A DNA stretch of 64,000 nucleotides, from positions 1 through 64,000 of the IMG/VR virus record IMGVR_UViG_3300035204_001027. One strand, given 5' to 3'. Shown one piece after another: positions 31,208-37,584 of this stretch (position 1 is the first letter of the stretch; each line of letters opens with the position of its first letter). The notes under the pieces were generated by a model that saw nothing but the letters and a program-made list of their open reading frames with translations, was not told the DNA's origin and searched no databases. The stretch is from a virus. Made by a program: the position numbers and the translations under genes.

Positions 31208-31237
31208 TTGACTTAACAGTTAAACCTATGCTATACT
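31208..31237 (+). promoter_or_regulatory. Sigma70-type promoter with long leader
   Basis: TTGACT (31208-31213), 18-bp spacer, TATACT (31232-31237); leader of about 40 nt to the ATG at 31284. Confidence 0.72.
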
Positions 31238-31283
31238 TTATAAAGAGTTAAGGATAACAACTAAAGAGAAAGATAAACATAAA

Positions 31284-32153
31284 ATGGCACGTTCCGCTAA
31301 TCAAACTGATAACTATAACTACACCGTCGAATCCGTTAAACTATTCACTCCAGATGGCCAAGAGTCTGGCTGGTATGGCAATCGTCGAACTGATGATGGC
31401 TCTATTTTGGGCATCTGCACCGAGCAGTATAACATTGTTCAAAACAAGGACATATTCGGCAAGGCCGATGAAGCTATTGCTGACAGAGGTTTAGAACCCA
31501 CCTCAAAGCGCGTCGTAGTAAGCGATGGTGGAGCCAAAGTCCGTGGCATCTATGACTTTACTAATGAAGTCAAAAAGGTGAAGGGCGTTGGTGATGAGAT
31601 GGGCTTCCGTCTAATCGTTAACAATTCTTTTGACCGTAGCTTACGCATTAGCTTCCAACTTGGATTGCTGCGCCTAGTCTGCACCAATGGAATGACCACT
31701 CTTGAGAAAGAGTTCGACCTAACCAAAAAGCATTCTGCTCAATGCAAACTTGATGACCTATTGACAGATGACAATCTGGACAAGGCTTTTAACAAGTTCG
31801 AGGCTTCTCTCGGAGTGTACAGTCGTCTTGCTGATGTAAAGCTCAAGCAAGAAGAGGGGCTGAATGTTTTACAGCGTTTGGCAAAGGCTAACACCATTAG
31901 TGAAAAGCTGCGCGAAGGTATCGCTCACATTTGGAATAATCCAACCTACTCGGAGGATAAGGCTCGCAACCTTTACAACCTCAACAATGCCGTGACCCAG
32001 TACGTCACTGAAAACGTGTCAGAGGACAGGTTTGAGTACGCGAACCGTATCACCAGCCAAGTGCTGCGTTCCTTCAACCGTGCTACGAAGAGCAAGTCAT
32101 CGCTGACCAAGCTGACCTCTGCTCTCCCTGCACCAGTGGTTGCAAATAACTAA
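31284..32153 (+). CDS. DUF932-family protein
   Basis: 289 residues with the DUF932 phage/plasmid layout: GWYGNRRTDDGSILGICTEQYNIVQNKDIF, a central RLIVNNSFDRSLRISFQLGLLRLVCTNGM, and a helical C-terminal half. The family is widespread on phages and plasmids, function unproven, often suspected in DNA metabolism. It has its own promoter with a leader and a terminator after it, so it is a single-gene unit. Confidence 0.85.
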   Translation: MARSANQTDNYNYTVESVKLFTPDGQESGWYGNRRTDDGSILGICTEQYNIVQNKDIFGKADEAIADRGLEPTSKRVVVSDGGAKVRGIYDFTNEVKKVKGVGDEMGFRLIVNNSFDRSLRISFQLGLLRLVCTNGMTTLEKEFDLTKKHSAQCKLDDLLTDDNLDKAFNKFEASLGVYSRLADVKLKQEEGLNVLQRLAKANTISEKLREGIAHIWNNPTYSEDKARNLYNLNNAVTQYVTENVSEDRFEYANRITSQVLRSFNRATKSKSSLTKLTSALPAPVVANN

Positions 32154-32177
32154 ATAATAAAATACAAATAACAAATC

Positions 32178-32206
32178 GCTCACCCTTACGGGTGGGCATT
32201 TTTTTT
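32178..32206 (+). terminator. Rho-independent terminator after DUF932 gene
   Basis: GCTCACCC/GGGTGGGC stem (32178-32185, 32190-32197) with a TTAC loop, followed by A and eight T. Confidence 0.92.
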
Positions 32207-32240
32207 GCTTGACTTCGGGGCCCGGGTTGTCAAGCTTTTT
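32207..32240 (+). terminator. GCTTGAC...GTCAAGC stem with GC core and T-run
   Basis: GCTTGAC (32207-32213) and its inverse GTCAAGC (32229-32235) flank CGGGGCCCGGG and are followed by five T. The stem arm contains the same TTGAC used as a -35, so the element looks like a hybrid of terminator and promoter. It directly follows the previous terminator. Confidence 0.7.
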
Positions 32241-32259
32241 CGGTGTGACATATTGTCTC

Positions 32260-32288
32260 TTGACTTTCGGTGTTTTGTGTGGTACATT
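32260..32288 (+). promoter_or_regulatory. Sigma70-type promoter, leaderless
   Basis: TTGACT (32260-32265), 17-bp spacer, TACATT (32283-32288); ATG at 32294. Confidence 0.65.
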
Positions 32289-32293
32289 GTAGT

Positions 32294-32407
32294 ATGAAAT
32301 CCGATCACAGAGAATTGTTGTTTGTTATTGGCCTTGGAATGGCCTCGTTTATAGTTATCATACTTACGGGAGTTTACATGGAAACAAAAGGATTTGGCAC
32401 TTGGTGA
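32294..32407 (+). CDS. Single-TM micropeptide, 37 aa, paralogue of 39549 gene
   Basis: MKSDHRELLFVIGLGMASFIVIILTGVYMET: charged start, one TM helix, polar end. The product at 39549 (MKDDYRDIYFVICIGIFSF...ATGIYIETL) is clearly related, which supports both as real genes. Its promoter places transcription within a few bases of the ATG. Confidence 0.7.
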   Translation: MKSDHRELLFVIGLGMASFIVIILTGVYMETKGFGTW

Positions 32408-32420
32408 GTAAAAAAAGTGC

Positions 32421-32449
32421 TTGACAAACTGACGGAAACCTGCTATACT
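32421..32449 (+). promoter_or_regulatory. Sigma70-type promoter, leaderless
   Basis: TTGACA (32421-32426), 17-bp spacer, TATACT (32444-32449); ATG at 32457. Confidence 0.75.
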
Positions 32450-32456
32450 ATTATTT

Positions 32457-32618
32457 ATGACAGTTAAAGAAAAGAAGAAGTTGGACTTTGTGTTGTTCAT
32501 GCAAGTGGTTGCTGGCACACGCAACGTGAAACCTATTGACCGTTTGATGGCTCTCGCAAAAGATGTTGTCGCTATCCGTGACGGTGAAGAACCTAAAGAA
32601 TCGAAGGAGCTTATTTAA
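32457..32618 (+). CDS. Hypothetical basic protein, 53 aa
   Basis: MTVKEKKKLDFVLFMQVVAGTRNVK..., helical and charged. It starts at the promoter's predicted first base. Its 3' end contains GAAGGAG, the ribosome-binding site of the next gene, so the two are a bicistronic unit. Confidence 0.65.
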   Translation: MTVKEKKKLDFVLFMQVVAGTRNVKPIDRLMALAKDVVAIRDGEEPKESKELI

Positions 32619-32619
32619 C

Positions 32620-33084
32620 ATGGAAAATCATTGGAACAAAAAAGTAGAATTACTCTATCGTAACTGTGGCACAAACTGGGCTGTGTTTATTCGTGGCGCA
32701 GCCGATGACGTAGAACAGGAGTTTTATGGTATGTATAACCACGGAGCGACTGACGGAGAGATTCAATGGCAAACACCAGAGAACGCTTATTTTTGGACTA
32801 CTAGAGAAAAGCTCGAAAAGTGTCTCACGAACCGAGCATTGTTCTGGCTATTGAATCAAGACGGACACGAAGAATCTGACGAGGAAGAATTGCTACCCGT
32901 AGCGAAACAGATGGCTGAAACTCTTATGGGTGAGATGGTTCAACAGTCGAACTTGATGACCTTTGGGAATACTTATGACACTTATGAACTTGGTGAAGTG
33001 TCAGCGGAATCGAGCGAGGAGCATATCAACAACGGCCCATCTACCGTGCAAGTTAACATCAGCAGATTAATGGGATCTCTATAA
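32620..33084 (+). CDS. Hypothetical acidic protein, 154 aa
   Basis: The ATG at 32620 is chosen because GAAGGAG lies 9-10 bp upstream and the previous stop one base before. Trp-rich N-terminal part (WNKKVELLYRNCGTNWAVFIRG), an acidic middle (HEESDEEELLPVAKQM) and a Ser-rich end. Function unknown. Confidence 0.7.
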   Translation: MENHWNKKVELLYRNCGTNWAVFIRGAADDVEQEFYGMYNHGATDGEIQWQTPENAYFWTTREKLEKCLTNRALFWLLNQDGHEESDEEELLPVAKQMAETLMGEMVQQSNLMTFGNTYDTYELGEVSAESSEEHINNGPSTVQVNISRLMGSL

Positions 33085-33092
33085 AAAAGGGC

Positions 33093-33121
33093 TTGACAAT
33101 CAAGCTGAAACGTGCTATATT
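33093..33121 (+). promoter_or_regulatory. Sigma70-type promoter, leaderless
   Basis: TTGACA (33093-33098), 17-bp spacer, TATATT (33116-33121); the ATG at 33128 is 7 bp after the -10. Confidence 0.78.
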
Positions 33122-33127
33122 ATACTC

Positions 33128-33856
33128 ATGAAACTACTTGGAATCGACACAAACGCAAAAACCCGTAAAGGCCAGAAAAAAGGTTATATGACGGGAATCT
33201 CTTACCTCGCACCCAGCAATGCCAGCGGTGTGATGAACACTTGCCCATCAGCGAGCAAAGGCTGTCGTGCAGCTTGCCTGTTTACGTCAGGGAGAGGCCG
33301 TATGAATCCTGTTATGGAAGCTAGAATCAACAAGACAAAACTTCTTGCCAGTGATTCGCTGTCATACTTAAAACAGCTTAAACGTGAGATTGAAGCTCTA
33401 ATGAAACGCGCAGCGAAGAATGATAAAACCGCCTGTGTTCGTCTCAATGGCACTAGCGATATTGCTTGGGAGGAATACTTGTTAGACGGAAAGAATATCT
33501 TTGAGCATTTCCCGAATTGTCAATTTTACGACTACACAAAGCGTCTGGCTCGTGTTGCTGATTATGCAAACGGAAAGTTGCCGAGCAACTATCACTTGAC
33601 CTTTTCTCATAGTGAAAACACTAGCGAAGAAACTGTGAAAGATGTTTTGAATCGTGGCGTGAATGTCGCTGTGGTTTACAAAGACGTTTTGCCGGTAGAA
33701 GATTTCGGTGGTGTAGAGGTCGTCAATGGTGATGAAGATGATTTGCGTTTTTTAGATGCTATCGGAAAAATCGTTGGCCTAATCTATAAGAAAACTAAAG
33801 CAACAGAAGATGAATGGAATGGATTTGTGCGCCTCACGAAAGTAGAGGTGGCATAG
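33128..33856 (+). CDS. GP88-family phage protein
   Basis: 242 residues. GISYLAPSNASGVMNTCPSASKGC followed by RAACLFTSGRG is the hallmark of the phage family named after mycobacteriophage gene product 88; three Cys in this block suggest metal or Fe-S binding. CVRLNGTSDIAWE and FYDYTKRL resemble strands of a TIM-barrel-like fold. Function is not established. It has its own leaderless promoter. Confidence 0.75.
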   Translation: MKLLGIDTNAKTRKGQKKGYMTGISYLAPSNASGVMNTCPSASKGCRAACLFTSGRGRMNPVMEARINKTKLLASDSLSYLKQLKREIEALMKRAAKNDKTACVRLNGTSDIAWEEYLLDGKNIFEHFPNCQFYDYTKRLARVADYANGKLPSNYHLTFSHSENTSEETVKDVLNRGVNVAVVYKDVLPVEDFGGVEVVNGDEDDLRFLDAIGKIVGLIYKKTKATEDEWNGFVRLTKVEVA

Positions 33857-33916
33857 ATGATAGCTATAACAATTTTCATGTGTTGGTGTGCGTGGTCTAT
33901 GCTCAAAAGAATGTAA
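33857..33916 (+). CDS. Single-TM micropeptide, 19 aa
   Basis: MIAITIFMCWCAWSMLKRM: one membrane helix with a basic end, starting at the base after the previous stop. One of several 19-residue frames of this kind at cassette ends. Confidence 0.45.
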   Translation: MIAITIFMCWCAWSMLKRM

Positions 33917-33965
33917 CTCTTAAATAGATAATATTAAATAGGTTAGTAAAGTATTACAATTAAAT

Positions 33966-34039
33966 AGTGGTGTGGCCAAGTGGTAAGGCGTTGCTCTGCA
34001 AAAGCGAGATCGTGGGTTCGACTCCCACCACCACTTCCA
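33966..34039 (+). tRNA. tRNA-Cys (GCA)
   Basis: Full cloverleaf: acceptor AGTGGTG/CACCACT, D-arm GCC...GGC, anticodon stem TTGCT/AGCGA with loop CTGCAAA (anticodon GCA), T-arm GTGGG-TTCGACT-CCCAC, discriminator T and encoded CCA. U73 agrees with Cys identity. The only tRNA gene found in the window. Confidence 0.95.
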
Positions 34040-34045
34040 CTTTGG

Positions 34046-34057
34046 CGGCCCGGGCCG
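34046..34057. repeat. Perfect 12-bp GC palindrome after tRNA
   Basis: CGGCCCGGGCCG, overlapping GTCAAGC (34057-34063), the inverse of the GCTTGAC found at the next promoter. Confidence 0.85.
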
Positions 34058-34086
34058 TCAAGCATAAAAAAACTTTAAAAAATCGC

Positions 34087-34115
34087 TTGACAAATGGGCG
34101 TTTATGTGTTATATT
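34087..34115 (+). promoter_or_regulatory. Cassette promoter
   Basis: TTGACA (34087-34092), 17-bp spacer, TATATT (34110-34115); the ATG at 34123 is 8 bp after the -10. Confidence 0.8.
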
Positions 34116-34122
34116 ATACCTA

Positions 34123-34407
34123 ATGAAAAACATAAAACCTATCGACGGCGGCGAATCTTTTGCAGTACATCAACACATCATCCTAAAGAACTTCTGGGAG
34201 TATTACCTCGGAGAGACTGATGAAGATGGCGTGGCTTTTGGCTATGTGATGGGGTTTGAGAATGAGTGGGGCAGCGTCTATATGCCAGAGATTGAGCCTC
34301 ACATTATAAGCATTGCACGGGGCAGAGAGCTTGAAGATGTTATGCCTCCATTTAACTATAAGTGGGAAGAGTCTGCCCTTCAAGATTTTCTCGAAGAAAG
34401 TGCTTGA
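34123..34407 (+). CDS. Hypothetical protein, 94 aa
   Basis: MKNIKPIDGGESFAVHQHIIL... acidic and aromatic, mixed alpha/beta. The start is fixed by the promoter; the open frame further upstream runs through the tRNA and cannot be coding. Its end overlaps the next -35. Function unknown. Confidence 0.68.
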   Translation: MKNIKPIDGGESFAVHQHIILKNFWEYYLGETDEDGVAFGYVMGFENEWGSVYMPEIEPHIISIARGRELEDVMPPFNYKWEESALQDFLEESA

Positions 34408-34432
34408 CAAACAGGAGAAAGTGTGGTATATT
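34404..34432 (+). promoter_or_regulatory. Cassette promoter
   Basis: TTGACA (34404-34409), 17-bp spacer, TATATT (34427-34432); the ATG at 34440 is 8 bp after the -10. Confidence 0.8.
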
Positions 34433-34439
34433 ATAGCAT

Positions 34440-34691
34440 ATGAAGTTACAAGAAGGAAGAGAAAGAGCAAGTAATCTGAAACTGGGCGCAGTCTATTTTC
34501 ATGATAATGAGGCAAAACGGCTAGACCAAATCATAAGCTGTCAAGGTGTGTGGCTTGTTGATGCCGTTGGTGATGGGTATGGTGAAACTATCCCCTTTGA
34601 TGAGGTCGGGTACGCTGACCTTGATGAGGTGCAAGATTTCGTTGATGATTGCGAAGTGGCACTAGGAGAGAAAGCTCCTTTAGATTATTAA
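34440..34691 (+). CDS. Hypothetical acidic protein, 83 aa
   Basis: Basic first 15 residues, then beta-rich and acidic (GVWLVDAVGDGYGETIPFDEVG...). Leaderless under its own promoter. Function unknown. Confidence 0.65.
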   Translation: MKLQEGRERASNLKLGAVYFHDNEAKRLDQIISCQGVWLVDAVGDGYGETIPFDEVGYADLDEVQDFVDDCEVALGEKAPLDY

Positions 34692-34700
34692 AATTAATCC

Positions 34701-34730
34701 TTGACAAAGTGGTCAAGTTTGTGGTATTAT
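34701..34730 (+). promoter_or_regulatory. Promoter of candidate structured RNA
   Basis: TTGACA (34701-34706), 18-bp spacer, TATTAT (34725-34730). Start predicted near 34737. Unlike its neighbours it is not followed by a start codon. Confidence 0.75.
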
Positions 34731-34736
34731 TATATA

Positions 34737-35227
34737 CAGTTGAGCGAGAAATCGTTCTTTGAAAATTTAAGGGTGAAATTGGTGTTGCTGGACTGGATAA
34801 CAAGGTTCGAAGGTCAAACAAGGCGACAGCCTGACGCAGGAAAGCCCCTAGTGGAAGCGCGACGAAGCTAGACGGTGATACGATACTGGTCGGGTCAGGT
34901 TCGAATCCTGACACCCTGAACAATTTAAGCTGACGACGGTTGGCTTAAGGGAATGGCTGAATATCCCTCCAACATAAGGGGAAAGGCATGGGGCCACCTG
35001 AGAGAGTGTTATCGCATGACTCTTGTGGTTTTAGTAGACTGGTTAACTTGAACTGTATTGTGTGCTGGTCTTGATGGTAATGCAGCAATCCATCTTCCCA
35101 TTAATTTATAGGGTGAAGTAACAAACGTCCGCAAAGAGGAAACGGCCCAATAAACAAAGTGCAAGGAGTTGTGGCGTAACGGTGCATCGTGCCACGTAAA
35201 GCACTTAAAAAATTCTCCCTTTTTTTT
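34737..35227 (+). ncRNA. Candidate large structured non-coding RNA
   Basis: About 490 nt with a promoter, no sustained reading frame on the sense strand and many strong hairpins: GAGCGA-GAAA-TCGTTC (34742-34757); a tRNA-like T-arm GTCAGG-TTCGAAT-CCTGAC (34894-34912) next to CACCC, which can pair to GGGTG near 34771; a 10-bp hairpin with GACG loop (34924-34948); CCAC...GTGG with inner AGAGT/ACTCT (34994-35028); GATGG/CCATC (35073-35094); and a terminal GTGGC/GCCAC hairpin enclosed by AAGTGC/GCACTT (35157-35206), ending in eight T. Large phage RNAs of the GOLLD and ROOL classes also lie near tRNA genes, but no class match can be proven by eye. Not a tmRNA: no tag frame and a different 5' end. 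Confidence 0.7.
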
Positions 35228-35275
35228 GTCGATCATAAATACCTTTTTTTGATCGGCAATTTTTTTTGTCGATCA
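35228..35275 (+). terminator. Tandem terminator hairpins
   Basis: GTCGATC (35228-35234), GATCGGC (35251-35257) and GTCGATC (35268-35274) can pair as two alternative 7-bp stems, with T-runs of 7-8 after each. This gives back-up termination for the structured RNA. Confidence 0.75.
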
Positions 35276-35302
35276 TTCGTGAGCGGCTAATTCTTTTGCC
35301 AA

Positions 35303-35455
35303 TCAATTATGGCAATTAATGAGCGACAAAGAGGGTAATTGTTTTGCAAGATAATACTGTTTTCGTGGGATATCTCCTCCAATAATTTCGTAAATAGCAC
35401 GAATTTCACATCGGAGAAATACCCCCTTTTTACGAAACTTAAACGTGATACTCAT
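35303..35455 (-). CDS. Possible minus-strand protein, 50 aa
   Basis: MSITFKFRKKGVFLRCEIRAIYEIIGG... has protein-like composition and a GGAGGAGA-containing frame, but no promoter or ribosome-binding site was identified and it opposes all neighbours. The remaining bases 35276-35302 hold nothing recognisable. Confidence 0.3.
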   Translation of the reverse strand: MSITFKFRKKGVFLRCEIRAIYEIIGGDIPRKQYYLAKQLPSLSLINCHN

Positions 35456-35493
35456 CCGGCGGCCCGGGGCCTGAAAAAAAATGAAAAAACCGC

Positions 35494-35522
35494 TTGACAA
35501 ACCCTGATTTGTGTGGTATATT
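35494..35522 (+). promoter_or_regulatory. Cassette promoter
   Basis: GC palindrome (35461-35471), A-tract, TTGACA (35494-35499), 17-bp spacer, TATATT (35517-35522); ATG at 35532. Confidence 0.8.
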
Positions 35523-35531
35523 ATATCCATA

Positions 35532-35837
35532 ATGAACGACAAAATAGAAAACCTAATAAACAACCACATCACTCGACTTCAGCAGAACATCCTTGATCGT
35601 GACCACTCGGTCATGGCGTGTGGTGCTCGCAGCAATCCATTCCACGCTCAACTCGATGAGATTGACCTCAAGAATATAGCCTCTCTCAGAGAGGGTCGCA
35701 TCCCACAGTACAGCGACCACATGGCTTGCCTCGTTGGTGATGGCCCACATGATATGAGCGAGTTTCGTGACCTGACTTACGAGAAGGAGCATGAGGCTGC
35801 TGGCCTCTATGAGGGGGTTGAGCCGAGCCTAACTTAA
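35532..35837 (+). CDS. Hypothetical protein, 101 aa
   Basis: MNDKIENLINNHITRLQQNILDRDHSVMACG... a helical N-terminal half and an acidic C-terminal half. The start is fixed by the promoter. The gene is noticeably richer in G and C than those before 33 kb. Function unknown. Confidence 0.68.
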   Translation: MNDKIENLINNHITRLQQNILDRDHSVMACGARSNPFHAQLDEIDLKNIASLREGRIPQYSDHMACLVGDGPHDMSEFRDLTYEKEHEAAGLYEGVEPSLT

Positions 35838-35847
35838 TAGGCTACCC

Positions 35848-35899
35848 AGCCTAGCCGCCAAAGCTGCGCTTGAGACACAGCGCGACGAGGGGCTAGGCT
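35848..35899 (+). terminator. Long stem-loop before GC palindrome
   Basis: AGCCTAGCC (35848-35856) pairs perfectly with GGCTAGGCT (35891-35899), with an inner GCGCT/AGCGC hairpin. It runs directly into the 18-bp palindrome. No T-run follows. Confidence 0.65.
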
Positions 35900-35916
35900 C
35901 AGGGCCCGGGCCCTGA
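35899..35916. repeat. Perfect 18-bp GC palindrome
   Basis: TCAGGGCCCGGGCCCTGA reads the same on both strands; the longest perfect member of the family. The stretch CTAGGCTCAGGGCCCGGG recurs at 38866. Confidence 0.92.
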
Positions 35917-35925
35917 AGAAAGTGC

Positions 35926-35954
35926 TTGACAAACACCTGTTTATGTGTTACATT
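35926..35954 (+). promoter_or_regulatory. Cassette promoter
   Basis: TTGACA (35926-35931), 17-bp spacer, TACATT (35949-35954); the ATG at 35961 is 7 bp after the -10. Confidence 0.75.
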
Positions 35955-35960
35955 ATAACA

Positions 35961-36089
35961 ATGAAACGACGAATCAAAGCACGGGTCAACAGAGATGGCC
36001 TGATGGGCAGCGCGTCTCGTGTCCATCGTGTGAGGAAGGGCAAGGGCTCTTATTGTCGTAAGTCTAAACACAAGAAAAATGAGTGGTAA
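35961..36089 (+). CDS. Small basic protein, 42 aa
   Basis: MKRRIKARVNRDGLMGSASRVHRVRKGKG... about 17 Lys/Arg residues, like a small ribosomal or nucleic-acid-binding protein. It starts at the promoter's first base and overlaps the next gene by 11 bp. Confidence 0.62.
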   Translation: MKRRIKARVNRDGLMGSASRVHRVRKGKGSYCRKSKHKKNEW

Positions 36090-36255
36090 CTATTATGATG
36101 ATGAAGGTTACTTGGGCGATCACTATGTCGGTCAAAGTAAGTATGACTATGTGCTCAAGGAGTGCAAGCGGTGTGGTCAGAAGGTAGACATGAGTTCTGA
36201 TCATGCTATCTGTAATTCATGTGCCGATGCAATGGAGCGAGGGTGGGAGTATTGA
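36079..36255 (+). CDS. Zinc-finger-like protein, 58 aa
   Basis: MSGNYYDDEGYLG..., then two CxxC pairs (CKRCG and CNSCA, 16 residues apart), as in a small zinc ribbon. Probably a DNA/RNA or protein binding module. Translated by overlap with the upstream basic protein. Confidence 0.65.
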   Translation: MSGNYYDDEGYLGDHYVGQSKYDYVLKECKRCGQKVDMSSDHAICNSCADAMERGWEY

Positions 36256-36311
36256 TACTCTTAACCCTATTAATAGTAATAACTATTTGGTTGATGGTTA
36301 AAAGATACTGA
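36252..36311 (+). CDS. Possible single-TM micropeptide, 19 aa, TTG start
   Basis: MILLTLLIVITIWLMVKRY from a TTG overlapping the previous stop (TTGA). It resembles the 19-residue frames at 33857, 39121 and 40111, each at a cassette end. The non-ATG start keeps confidence low. Confidence 0.35.
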   Translation: MILLTLLIVITIWLMVKRY

Positions 36312-36345
36312 GGGCCCCGGCCCTGAAAAAAGTTAAAAAAACTGC

Positions 36346-36374
36346 TTGACAAACAGCCATTTGTGTGTTATATT
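36346..36374 (+). promoter_or_regulatory. Cassette promoter
   Basis: GC block (36311-36324), A-tract, TTGACA (36346-36351), 17-bp spacer, TATATT (36369-36374); ATG at 36381. Confidence 0.8.
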
Positions 36375-36380
36375 ATACCA

Positions 36381-36587
36381 ATGATAAGCGAGATGGATAA
36401 GTTTAAAGAAGATGCAGCTTTCAAGCTGTTTGGTCGCAGCCGCATACTTGCCATCGCTGGCAACGGGTGCGTGAAGTGTGGCGAGAGCGCGGTTGATTTC
36501 CGTGACGAACTCTCCCGCAAGGAGTACGGCATCTCTGGCTTGTGCCAGTGCTGCCAAGACAGCGTCTTTGGTGTGGAGGAGGACTAA
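36381..36587 (+). CDS. Zinc-binding phage protein, 68 aa
   Basis: Two CxxC pairs (CVKCG and CQCCQ) separated by a segment VDFRDELSRKEYGISGL. The FRDELSRKEYxISGLCQxCQD pattern is one I associate with small conserved phage proteins of unknown role. Likely a zinc ribbon binding nucleic acid or polymerase. Leaderless. Confidence 0.72.
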   Translation: MISEMDKFKEDAAFKLFGRSRILAIAGNGCVKCGESAVDFRDELSRKEYGISGLCQCCQDSVFGVEED

Positions 36588-36766
36588 TGAGATTAAACGA
36601 GATTAGCCCAGAGAGCATGGGCATGAGGCCCACGGACAAGCCTAAATTGATAGACGCTACGCCTACGCCTATGCATGACCAAAAGGATTGGATTCAGGAC
36701 AGTGATGGGACATGGGTATGTGATTGGTACATGGAGGACGGGTATGATGTCAGATGCAGAGATTAG
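36587..36766 (+). CDS. Hypothetical protein, 59 aa
   Basis: Starts in the previous stop (TAATG). Pro- and Met-rich N-terminal part and a WIQDSDGTWVCDWYMEDGYD end. Overlaps the next gene by 20 bp. Function unknown. Confidence 0.55.
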   Translation: MRLNEISPESMGMRPTDKPKLIDATPTPMHDQKDWIQDSDGTWVCDWYMEDGYDVRCRD

Positions 36767-36893
36767 ATTAAGTGAGTTATTAGATAGCTTTAATAGTGAA
36801 GAAGAATGGCTAGCATATAGGGAATCTTATCCCTTAATACCAATAAGCTCAAATGATGATGTCCCTTGGAATTATGATATGAAAATCTTCTGA
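36747..36893 (+). CDS. Hypothetical acidic protein, 48 aa
   Basis: MSDAEIRLSELLDSFNSEEEWLAYRESYP... acidic helix then a Pro-rich end. GGAGG lies about 12 bp upstream of 36747. Function unknown. Confidence 0.5.
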   Translation: MSDAEIRLSELLDSFNSEEEWLAYRESYPLIPISSNDDVPWNYDMKIF

Positions 36894-36926
36894 GGCCCCG
36901 GGCCTGAAAAAAAGTAAAAAAACCCC

Positions 36927-36955
36927 TTGACAAGAGGCTGTTTCTGTGGTATATT
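36927..36955 (+). promoter_or_regulatory. Cassette promoter
   Basis: GC block (36893-36905), A-tract, TTGACA (36927-36932), 17-bp spacer, TATATT (36950-36955); ATG at 36963. Confidence 0.8.
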
Positions 36956-36962
36956 ATGTCAT

Positions 36963-37208
36963 ATGAAAAACGATACAGTAACTCAAACCATCACCGAAGC
37001 CCAAGTCACCCAGCGCAAGCTGAATGAGATCAACAACAATTTCAACCTCACCGATGAGTACGTCGAGCATTTGGATCAAGCCGTGACTCAACTACTAGCT
37101 AACAAGGAACGCCTGAATAAGGCTCTAGGCATCCTCAACAAGCTGCCTTCTTCCTTGGAGGATAAGTTCGTCAAGGTCAATCCTAACCAGCAAGAACGCC
37201 GCTGGTAG
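36963..37208 (+). CDS. Hypothetical coiled-coil protein, 81 aa
   Basis: MKNDTVTQTITEAQVTQRKLNE... then a long helix with Leu heptads (EHLDQAVTQLLANKERLNKALGILNKL). Its first 14 bases match those of the gene at 37303. Function unknown. Confidence 0.65.
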   Translation: MKNDTVTQTITEAQVTQRKLNEINNNFNLTDEYVEHLDQAVTQLLANKERLNKALGILNKLPSSLEDKFVKVNPNQQERRW

Positions 37209-37222
37209 GCCTTGGCCCTTCG

Positions 37223-37234
37223 GGGCCCGGGCCC
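37223..37234. repeat. Perfect 12-bp GC palindrome
   Basis: GGGCCCGGGCCC followed by TGAAAAAAAA; preceded by GGCCTTGGCC-like sequence, so the whole block 37209-37236 is G/C-rich. Confidence 0.85.
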
Positions 37235-37267
37235 TGAAAAAAAAGTAAAAAAAGTGCCCTCCAGCCC

Positions 37268-37296
37268 TTGACAAGGGGTCATTTGTGTGCTATATT
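37268..37296 (+). promoter_or_regulatory. Cassette promoter
   Basis: TTGACA (37268-37273), 17-bp spacer, TATATT (37291-37296); ATG at 37303. Confidence 0.8.
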
Positions 37297-37302
37297 ATGG
37301 TA

Positions 37303-37584
37303 ATGAAAAACGATACTCCAACTTACACCCTCTGGAACGGCCCTACTCTAATCGACACTTTTGAGCATAACCGTGAGGGCTATGACTCTGCTCTAGAGCG
37401 GGCTTTCGACCTTGGCCCTAGTGCCTCCATCTACTCCACTCGTGATGACCTTGTGTGGTCTGCCGAGGCAGATGAGCCAAATGAGCCTAGCGATGCGTGG
37501 CACGATGCCGACGCGCTTGCCTCTGCTGGATGGGGTACTGATGAGGACTACGGCTGCTATGGCCCAGAGGATTGCTGGGAATAG
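37303..37584 (+). CDS. Hypothetical acidic protein, 93 aa
   Basis: MKNDTPTYTLWNGPTLIDTFEHN... beta-rich start, then a very acidic Asp/Ala-rich end with three Trp and two Cys. The low pI would fit a DNA-mimic inhibitor, but this is speculation. Leaderless. Confidence 0.65.
   Translation: MKNDTPTYTLWNGPTLIDTFEHNREGYDSALERAFDLGPSASIYSTRDDLVWSAEADEPNEPSDAWHDADALASAGWGTDEDYGCYGPEDCWE

Noticed and set aside
33967-34122. Open reading frame running through the tRNA and into the 34123 gene
   Set aside because: The tRNA cloverleaf is complete and the promoter at 34087 fixes a start at 34123; the upstream part of the frame is accidental.
34737-34920. tmRNA or intron-split tRNA at the T-arm-like TTCGAAT hairpin
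   Set aside because: The T-arm and a possible acceptor pair are present, but the 5' end lacks the tmRNA GAxxxGGxTTCGACG pattern, no tag peptide frame ends nearby, and there is no clear anticodon arm or group I core. Kept only as a feature of a larger RNA.
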